Shown: in pieces, positions 1 to 5,160 of the stretch | Layout of the letters: each line of letters starts with the position of its first letter | Numbering within the stretch: the first letter of the stretch is position 1 | Assembly (NCBI GenBank): GCA_003566335.1 | Contig: PXDR01000151.1 | Location: forward strand, 1-7,671 | Source of the DNA: Cyanobacteria bacterium T3Sed10_344R1 | Lineage (GTDB): Bacteria > Cyanobacteriota > Cyanobacteriia > Phormidesmidales > Phormidesmidaceae | DNA: 7,671 bases | Direction of reading: 5' to 3' | Made by a program: the position numbers and the translations under genes | The notes under the pieces: generated by a model | What the model was told of the DNA's origin: nothing | Databases searched by the model: none | What the model saw: only the letters and a program-made list of their open reading frames with translations

Positions 1-14
1 CCCACCGCAATCTT

Positions 15-33
15 GGTATACCGCCGGTATACC
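15..33. repeat. Paired GGTATACC palindromes
   Basis: The 8-bp perfect palindrome GGTATACC occurs at 15-22 and again at 26-33, separated by GCC. The two copies could pair as an 8-bp stem with a 3-base loop, or act as two adjacent protein-binding half-sites 11 bp apart (about one helical turn). No gene lies close enough in the window to say what it would control. The function is unknown. Confidence 0.4.
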
Positions 34-55
34 GTTAAGCCCTCGTCAGCAGAAC

Positions 56-108
56 GGTGCGTTACAGCTATGAGCAAAGCTCAGGCTGCGCCAACGCCTA
101 ACAGCACC
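56..108. repeat. Interrupted inverted repeat GGTGCGTTA...TAACAGCACC
   Basis: The outer arms GGTGCGTTA (56-64) and TAACAGCACC (99-108) pair with one bulged A. Inside them an inner hairpin is possible: CAGC (65-68) with GCTG (85-88), and GAGC (72-75) with GCTC (79-82) around an AAA loop. The outer arms resemble the GGTGCGTTA/TAACGCACC intergenic palindromes that I recall as dispersed repeats in cyanobacterial genomes; that resemblance is from memory. There is no T-tract on either side, so it is not a convincing terminator for the minus-strand gene that ends at 173. Confidence 0.45.
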
Positions 109-143
109 CTATCCAGGTCTAGGTCCACTCTGCTTCGCCAATA

Positions 144-171
144 GCCAACAGCCAACAGCCAACAGCCAACA
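144..171. repeat. Heptanucleotide tandem repeat (STRR type), 4 x GCCAACA
   Basis: Four perfect, contiguous copies of GCCAACA occupy 144-150, 151-157, 158-164 and 165-171. Short tandemly repeated repetitive (STRR) heptamers of this kind are an established feature of cyanobacterial intergenic DNA. The array ends one base before the stop codon (173-175) of the minus-strand gene, so it lies in that gene's 3' flank. Copy number in such arrays usually varies between strains through replication slippage. Confidence 0.8.
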
Positions 172-172
172 G

Positions 173-511
173 CTACCCCCCATCCGACAAAACCTTCTCC
201 GCCGCCGCTGCCAGCCGCGTCAAATCAGCGTCCAGCAACGGCGGCCACTCAATGCCTTGATTGCGGCCAGCCTCATAGCACTGACGACTCTCGTAACTCA
301 GCAAAAACAGGGCGTAGGCCAACTGACGCTCAATTTGGGGCTCTTGGCGCATGGCGTCCCCAACAACCCGCAGGGCCAACAGCAGCGACGTTGCCTGACC
401 GGGAATTGGGGCTTGGCCCTGTTGAATGCGCTGTAAAAAAGACGCTTGACCCTCATCACTCGGGGCAACCGTCTGCTTGAGAATAAACTGACGAGCTGTG
501 GGGTAATCCAT
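173..511 (-). CDS. Conserved cyanobacterial hypothetical protein, 112 aa
   Basis: This is a small, probably cytoplasmic protein with no signal peptide or membrane segment. I chose the ATG at 511 rather than the TTG at 523, which adds only four residues, because a start of the form MDYxTAR is what I recall for the family. Visible features are a helix-rich, leucine/alanine-rich body, a PIPGQ motif (residues 35-39), a stretch around residues 60-82 ending ESRQCYEAGR, and a WPPLL motif (89-93). Some cyanobacterial relatives carry the label dethiobiotin synthetase, but at 112 aa with no P-loop this protein cannot be a normal BioD, and I regard that name as a misannotation. Its true function is unknown. 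It is divergent from the export operon and there is no sign that it belongs to it. Confidence 0.75.
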   Translation of the reverse strand: MDYPTARQFILKQTVAPSDEGQASFLQRIQQGQAPIPGQATSLLLALRVVGDAMRQEPQIERQLAYALFLLSYESRQCYEAGRNQGIEWPPLLDADLTRLAAAAEKVLSDGG

Positions 512-802
512 CCTCAAGGCCAACCTAGCCGAATTTTCACGGAGACTTCATCGTTTCACGGTGTTCAAAGTTTGGCAAATCGCCCATAAATAGGGAAGGT
601 GGCAGCCAAAATGTTGTTTGAGATACGGTCTGTTAACGATTGTAATGGCGTGCAGTGACGGCAAGTTTATCCGGGCATTCACCTAAAAGTTCCACGTCCA
701 CGCCATGTCTGCCATATCTGAGTTTCTAGCCCAGAATTAGCCCAGCACTTTAGCGCCACACCTCAGCCCTATCACGCCAGCTTTAATGAGTTGACATTGC
801 CC
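512..802. other. Divergent intergenic region
   Basis: This 291-bp region separates the minus-strand small gene from the plus-strand aminotransferase and should hold both of their promoters. A good plus-strand promoter candidate is annotated separately at 618-646. Other visible features are a direct repeat of TTTCACGG at 535-542 and 554-561 (19 bp apart), and a near-perfect tandem pair GCCATGTCT/GCCATATCT at 702-719. I could not find a convincing minus-strand promoter. No RNA gene or small open reading frame with clear coding character is apparent. Confidence 0.5.
618..646 (+). promoter_or_regulatory. Candidate sigma70-type promoter for the export operon
   Basis: A -35 box TTGAGA (618-623, five of six matches to TTGACA) is followed by exactly 17 bases and a -10 box TGTAAT (641-646, five of six matches to TATAAT). 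Transcription would begin near 653, leaving a leader of about 150 bases before the aminotransferase ATG at 803. The spacing and match make it the best candidate upstream of the five-gene run. It is a sequence-only prediction. Confidence 0.45.
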
Positions 803-2023
803 ATGGCCTCCACCTCCCCTTCGACGCCGCTGTCTCCCGTGCCCTTCGTGGATTTGTCCTGGCAGCATCAACCGCTGCAGGCGGAACTGAATCAGGCTAT
901 TCAGGCGATTATTGCCGACAGTGCCTACGTGCTGGGGCCAACCGTTGCGGCCTTTGAACAAGCTTTTGCGGCTGCCAGTGGCGCGGCCCACGGCATTGGG
1001 GTGGGCTGCGGTACCGATGCGATCGCATTGGGGCTAACCGCTTGCGGCATCGGCCCTGGGGACGAGGTGATTCTACCGGCTAACACCTTCGTCGCCACCT
1101 TAATTGGCATTCTGCGGGCTGGGGCCACACCGATCTTTGTTGATTGCGATCCCCAGACGGCCCTGATGGATTTGACTGCTGCTGCTGCCGCCATTACCCC
1201 CCGCACTCGGGCGCTGTTGCCGGTACATCTCTACGGCCAGATGGTCTCTCCCAGCGGGTTGCGGGCCTTAGCAGAACGCCACGGCCTGATCATTTTTGAA
1301 GATGCGGCCCAGGCTCACCTGGCTGAGCGGGAAGGCTGCCGAGCCGGATCGGTGGGCATGGCCGCTGCCTTTAGCTTTTATCCCAGTAAGAACCTGGGAG
1401 CGCTCGGGGATGGGGGCATGATTTTGACCCAGGGGGGAATCGTGGCCGAGACAGCTCGGGCGCTACGTAATTACGGGGCCAGCCGCAAGTACTACCACAC
1501 CGACCCCGGCGGCACCAATAGCCGCCTAGACGGGATTCAGGCCGCTGCCCTGGGGGTGAAGCTGCCACACCTGGCTGGCTGGAATCAGCAGCGCTACGAA
1601 CTAGCCCAACGGTATGAGCAGCGATTGGCTCCCCTAGCTGACTTTGGCCTACAGCCCCTCACCAACCACTGCGGTTCGGGCCACGTATATCACTTGTATG
1701 TGGTGCGAGTGACGCCCCAATGCCCGGTCGATCGCAGCTTGATTCAGCTAGAGCTAAATGCGCTGGGGATTCAAACCGGCATTCACTACCCGATTCCTTG
1801 TCATCTCCAACCTGCCTTTGCAGAGTTGGGCTGGGGGGGCGGCAGCTTCCCCCAGGCCGAAGCCCTCAGCCACGAAATTCTCTCACTGCCTATGTACCCT
1901 GGGTTAACATTGGCCCAGGTTGATCAAGTTACTGATGCGATCGCAGCCCTAGTCAATCCTGCCGCCGCGCCTCAGTCCGATGCCGCTGAAAACGCCGCCA
2001 AAGCGATTTCCACCCGCCCCTAG
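803..2023 (+). CDS. DegT/DnrJ/EryC1/StrS-family sugar aminotransferase
   Basis: This is a PLP-dependent aminotransferase of 406 aa, the usual size for the family. Members transfer an amino group, commonly from glutamate, to a nucleotide-linked keto-sugar. Numbered from the ATG at 803, the N-terminal VPFVDL signature (residues 13-18) is present. GCGTDA (68-73) would bind the PLP phosphate, EDAAQAH (166-172) supplies the aspartate that contacts the PLP ring nitrogen (D167), and the SFYPSKNLGALGDGG stretch contains the Schiff-base lysine K196. GIHYPIPCHLQPAF near 325-339 is also typical. A TTG four codons upstream (791) is possible but less likely. The last 20 or so residues form an alanine-rich tail. 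The precise substrate cannot be read from sequence; the QdtB/FdtB-type 3-keto-sugar aminotransferases are reasonable relatives. As first gene of the run it probably provides an amino sugar for the exported polysaccharide. Confidence 0.9.
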   Translation: MASTSPSTPLSPVPFVDLSWQHQPLQAELNQAIQAIIADSAYVLGPTVAAFEQAFAAASGAAHGIGVGCGTDAIALGLTACGIGPGDEVILPANTFVATLIGILRAGATPIFVDCDPQTALMDLTAAAAAITPRTRALLPVHLYGQMVSPSGLRALAERHGLIIFEDAAQAHLAEREGCRAGSVGMAAAFSFYPSKNLGALGDGGMILTQGGIVAETARALRNYGASRKYYHTDPGGTNSRLDGIQAAALGVKLPHLAGWNQQRYELAQRYEQRLAPLADFGLQPLTNHCGSGHVYHLYVVRVTPQCPVDRSLIQLELNALGIQTGIHYPIPCHLQPAFAELGWGGGSFPQAEALSHEILSLPMYPGLTLAQVDQVTDAIAALVNPAAAPQSDAAENAAKAISTRP

Positions 2024-2057
2024 TCCCCTGCCTGTTTGCCCTCTGCGCTCCCCCAAC

Positions 2058-2960
2058 ATGCTGAAAAAATCAACCTTTACAGCTACCCTCAGCCGCCATC
2101 CTCTTGACTGGGCGCTCTTGGCCTTAGTCGGGGTGCTGTATGCGCCACTGCTGTGGCACTGGGTAGACGGCTGGCTGAATAAGAGCATCAGTCTCCAGCA
2201 CGAATACTTTAGCCACGGGCTGCTGGGCTTTCCCTTCGCCGCCTACCTGGCCTGGAGCTTTCGCCACAAATGGCAACAGTTGCCCGATCGCTGTCACTGG
2301 CTGGGGCCACTGCTGCTGGGCTTGGGGCTTAGCGGTTACCTCAGCGGCCTCGGCGACTGGGCCAATCTGTCCTTTCCCTTAGTTCTCGCTGTGCTTTGCT
2401 TGAGTCTCAAGGGGCGGGCAGGATTCAAACTCCAAAGCTTTCCGCTGCTGCTGGTGCTGTTCGCTACGCCTAATCAAATTCCCTATTTAATCGAGCCTTA
2501 CGTCCTGCCCTTACAGCGGTTTATTGCTGCCGTGGCCGGGTTTATTTTGCTGCAATTTGGCGTGGACGTGCGGGTGCAGCAAATCTATTTATTCGTCAAT
2601 GATCAGCTGGTAGAAGTCGCCCCCCACTGCGCTGGACTGAAGATGCTGTTTACCAGCCTGTATGTGGGCCTGATGCTGATTTACTGGGTTGGCCTGGGCA
2701 CATCTCGGCTACGCACCAGCCTGTTTGTGGTGGGCATTGTCGGGTTGAGCATTGCCGGGAACGTACTGCGCAACACCATGCTGACGTTCTTCCACGGCTA
2801 CCAATTCAATGATGCCTTTCACTGGCTGCATGATAGCTGGGGGGGGGAAGTGTACTCCGCCATTACCCTGGTGTTGATTCTCTACCTGGCCCGCTGGATT
2901 CAGAGTCACGTCCCGGCGAGTCTGTCTGCTTTTGAGATTCGCGCCAATGAGTCTGTGTAA
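2058..2960 (+). CDS. crtB: Cyanoexosortase B (exosortase/archaeosortase family)
   Basis: This is a polytopic inner-membrane protein of 300 aa with about seven to eight hydrophobic segments. Exosortases are thought to act as cysteine transpeptidases that cleave the C-terminal PEP-CTERM sorting signal of exported proteins. The three expected catalytic residues are visible: Cys191 in VAPHCAGLKM, Arg238 in NVLRNTML and His258 in WLHDSWGG. The N-terminal YFSHGLLGFP motif (about 51-60) is also typical. I assign the B type because of the PHCAGLKMLFTSLYVGLM stretch and the B-type partner gene immediately downstream. An in-frame ATG at 1980 would add 26 proline-rich residues and overlap the aminotransferase, so I prefer the ATG at 2058, which leads directly into the first membrane region. 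No Shine-Dalgarno sequence is evident. The symbol is the family's name and is unrelated to phytoene synthase crtB. Confidence 0.9.
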   Translation: MLKKSTFTATLSRHPLDWALLALVGVLYAPLLWHWVDGWLNKSISLQHEYFSHGLLGFPFAAYLAWSFRHKWQQLPDRCHWLGPLLLGLGLSGYLSGLGDWANLSFPLVLAVLCLSLKGRAGFKLQSFPLLLVLFATPNQIPYLIEPYVLPLQRFIAAVAGFILLQFGVDVRVQQIYLFVNDQLVEVAPHCAGLKMLFTSLYVGLMLIYWVGLGTSRLRTSLFVVGIVGLSIAGNVLRNTMLTFFHGYQFNDAFHWLHDSWGGEVYSAITLVLILYLARWIQSHVPASLSAFEIRANESV

Positions 2961-2981
2961 TTAGCTTAATCAGCCTGTGTC

Positions 2982-3791
2982 ATGAGCCAGTTCGAGGAAG
3001 TTCCACCGATGAATGTCGCCAAGTCTGCCCAGATAGGGGAAGCTGCTCAGCCTACGCCCCCAGCGCTACCCCAGCCCCGGCGCACCACCCGGCTGATCAA
3101 AGGAGGCTTAATTGGTTTGTTGGCGGCGGCTGCGATCGCACTAGTTATACCCAGCTTAATCAGTGGTCAATGGCCCTGGGGGCAGCCCCCTGAAGTGGCC
3201 AATATCCAGCCCGTCCAGGCACTCAGAAATAGCGGCATTCCCCTAGAGGGCTGGCAGTTAACTGACCAAGAAGAAGTTCGCATCAGCGGCAAAAGCTGGT
3301 CGGCCCAGCAGTTTAATCAAGGGGCTGACTCAGACCAAGCCCTGGTGCTGCTGCTGCGGCCCCAGCCCTGGCACACGAATTTGCCAGAGGTCGAGTGGGT
3401 TGACCTGTCTGGGTCGCAAAACTGGGAGATTCGCCATCGGCAGACCTTAACCATCCCAGCCGCTGAGACTCAGGACGCTGTCGGGGGTGGCAGCTTTCGC
3501 GCCAGCTTCTTTCGAGGTGCGAATGACCAGCGGACTTATGCCGTTCTTCAGTGGTACGCTTGGCCCGGCGGCGGCAGCCCGTCCCCGGGGCGCTGGTTCC
3601 TAGCCGATCAGTGGCATCAACTCCGCCACGGTGATCGCTTACCGTGGATTGCCGTCAGCCTGTGGCAACCCATGGCCGGTCGTGGGGATATTCAGCCCCT
3701 GCGCGATGAGATGGTTGCGATCGCCCAAGAGATCCAGACCACTCTCAACTCCACAGCCCTGCTACCTGCAATCCAACCTCAGCGGAACTGA
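2982..3791 (+). CDS. Cyanoexosortase B system-associated protein
   Basis: This is a membrane-anchored partner of the exosortase, 269 aa. A proline-rich cytoplasmic N-terminus ends with positive charges (RR, K at 33-40), then one transmembrane helix (about 41-60) is followed by an extracytoplasmic domain. The best family marker is the segment at 187-210 (AVLQWYAWPGGGSPSP, then RWFLADQ), followed by PWIAVSL (221-227), which I recognise from cyanoexosortase B-associated proteins. The domain appears related to the EpsI/DUF3485 domain that accompanies or is fused to exosortases in proteobacteria. Its biochemical role is unknown; it may help position the substrate or the enzyme. It starts 21 bp after the exosortase stop. 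An alternative ATG at 3009, with a GAGG upstream, would give 260 aa. Confidence 0.88.
   Translation: MSQFEEVPPMNVAKSAQIGEAAQPTPPALPQPRRTTRLIKGGLIGLLAAAAIALVIPSLISGQWPWGQPPEVANIQPVQALRNSGIPLEGWQLTDQEEVRISGKSWSAQQFNQGADSDQALVLLLRPQPWHTNLPEVEWVDLSGSQNWEIRHRQTLTIPAAETQDAVGGGSFRASFFRGANDQRTYAVLQWYAWPGGGSPSPGRWFLADQWHQLRHGDRLPWIAVSLWQPMAGRGDIQPLRDEMVAIAQEIQTTLNSTALLPAIQPQRN
2994..3000 (+). promoter_or_regulatory. Possible ribosome binding site for an internal start at 3009
   Basis: GAGGAAG lies upstream of the ATG at 3009, with 11 bases between GAGG and the start codon. No comparable purine-rich site precedes the ATG at 2982. This favours the shorter 260-aa form of the exosortase partner, but cyanobacteria often initiate without a Shine-Dalgarno sequence, so the choice stays open. 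Confidence 0.3.
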
Positions 3792-3895
3792 GCTAATCTC
3801 TGAGCGTCCCATAACCTACTGGCCCGCAATCCCTGGAGCGGAGCCACTGCCCGCTTCTGATCCAGCCCCCAGCGTCCTTCCGTCCTGATGGCCCC

Positions 3896-5089
3896 ATGTC
3901 TAGCGCTCCCCTTCCCCACCGCTTCAACGCCCGCCTGTTGCCATCAGTGAGTTTAGGTTTGCTGCTGGGCGGCTGTATGGTCGGCCTAGCCGGTGGCTTG
4001 GCTCGCCCCGCATCGGCGCAATTACCGCCCCTAGACCCGCCCACGGAACAAGATTCAGCCCCCCCCGATTTATTTCCGCCCTTTACGCTACCCAGTCCTG
4101 GCTTGCCGTCCGGCCCCAGCAGTTTTCCGGGTTCTCCCAGTCAACCGCCCGGCTTTGATGACTATCGCCTCGGGCCAGGGGACACATTTTTCATCAGCGT
4201 GCAGCGATTTCCTGACCTCAGCTTCCAGGGCACCTTAGACATCCAGGGCAACGTGATTGTCCCCCTAGCGGGAGCCACGTCCTTCGAGGGCCTGACCTTA
4301 ACTGAGGCCGAAACCCTGGTTCGCCAACTCTACGACCGGTTTGTGATCGATCCTGACGTCACCCTGACCCTGACCGCTCAGCGCCCGGTTCAGGTAACCA
4401 TTTTGGGTGAAATCCAGCGTCCTGGCTTTTACCCCTTGCCCAGCCCCCAAGTCTCTGCGGCCCTGTTGACGGCTGGGGGCACCACCAACATGGCCGATTT
4501 GCGGGCAGTTGAAGTCACTCGCCAATTGCGCACTGGCGAGTCGATTACCGAAACCGTTGACCTATTTACCCCGCTCAAAGAAGGGGCAGCCCTGCCTGAC
4601 CTGCGCCTAGAAAATGGGGATGTGGTCAGGGTGGCTCGCCTCAACCCGGCCCAGCTTGACGGTTACGACCGAGATTTAGTGGCCCGATCTACCATTGCTC
4701 AGCAGCAAATTCAGGTGCGGGTCATCAGCTATGCCAGCAGTCGGGTCGGCACCATCAACTTGCCCAACGGCAGCCGCTTCGCCGATGCGGTGGGCCAACT
4801 GGGTCTCAACCCCGATCAAGCGAATATCCGCTCAGTCGGCCTGGTGCGGTTTGATCCTGAAAGCGGCGAAGCAGTAAGCACAAATCTTAATGCCCAAGCC
4901 GCATTTCAAGGGGAAGTGGGCCAAAATCCATCCCTCCAAGACAACGATGTTATCGTGGTGGGACGAGGCTTACTGGCTCGGGTTGCATTTGCCCTGAATA
5001 CCTTTACCCAGCCATTTCGGGATGTGTTAGGGTTCCTGCTGTTCTTTGATTCTTTAGCTAACTCGGCAGAAAATCTGTTCCGACCCTAG
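3896..5089 (+). CDS. SLBB-domain polysaccharide export protein, Wza type
   Basis: This is a 397-aa periplasmic/outer-membrane export protein of the Wza/GumB family, which forms the channel for exopolysaccharide. A hydrophobic signal region (about 13-35) contains a possible lipobox LGGC (C27) and is followed by a good signal peptidase I site PASA|Q (41/42), so the mode of anchoring is unclear. A linker very rich in proline (44-86) follows. The Poly_export domain begins at DYRLGPGD (89-96) and runs to about 160. A first SLBB domain lies at about 164-247 (VTILGEIQRPGFYPL, then LENGDVVRV). A second SLBB-like repeat lies at about 272-356 (LPNGSRFADAV, then LQDNDVIVVGRG). The C-terminal 40 residues are hydrophobic and amphipathic and may correspond to the membrane-spanning helix of Wza. 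The gene starts 104 bp after its neighbour, with no obvious Shine-Dalgarno sequence. Confidence 0.9.
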   Translation: MSSAPLPHRFNARLLPSVSLGLLLGGCMVGLAGGLARPASAQLPPLDPPTEQDSAPPDLFPPFTLPSPGLPSGPSSFPGSPSQPPGFDDYRLGPGDTFFISVQRFPDLSFQGTLDIQGNVIVPLAGATSFEGLTLTEAETLVRQLYDRFVIDPDVTLTLTAQRPVQVTILGEIQRPGFYPLPSPQVSAALLTAGGTTNMADLRAVEVTRQLRTGESITETVDLFTPLKEGAALPDLRLENGDVVRVARLNPAQLDGYDRDLVARSTIAQQQIQVRVISYASSRVGTINLPNGSRFADAVGQLGLNPDQANIRSVGLVRFDPESGEAVSTNLNAQAAFQGEVGQNPSLQDNDVIVVGRGLLARVAFALNTFTQPFRDVLGFLLFFDSLANSAENLFRP

Positions 5090-5160
5090 CTTGTTGCGCT
5101 CCAACCTAGGTCTTCGGCTCTTAGCCCTCAATCCCGTCGCCGTTATCTGCGATTCTCACT

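Noticed and set aside
1..172. CRISPR array suggested by the short repeats at the left end
   Set aside because: The heptamers are contiguous with no spacers, and the other repeats here are single inverted pairs. There are no regularly spaced 25-40 base repeats.
173..511. Dethiobiotin synthetase as the function of the 112-aa protein
   Set aside because: The protein is half the size of BioD and has no Walker A loop. The label found on some relatives looks like a propagated misannotation.
791..796. Perfect TTGACA just upstream of the aminotransferase ATG
   Set aside because: There is no -10-like sequence 16-19 bases downstream, and a transcript from it would begin inside the gene. It is more likely chance.
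1980..2057. 26-residue N-terminal extension of the exosortase from the ATG at 1980
   Set aside because: It would overlap the aminotransferase by 44 bases and adds a proline-rich stretch unlike an exosortase N-terminus. The ATG at 2058 starts just before the first membrane region.
3631..3888. 85-aa plus-strand frame overlapping the end of the exosortase partner
   Set aside because: It is an out-of-frame shadow of a gene with clear family motifs; its own translation has no recognisable features.
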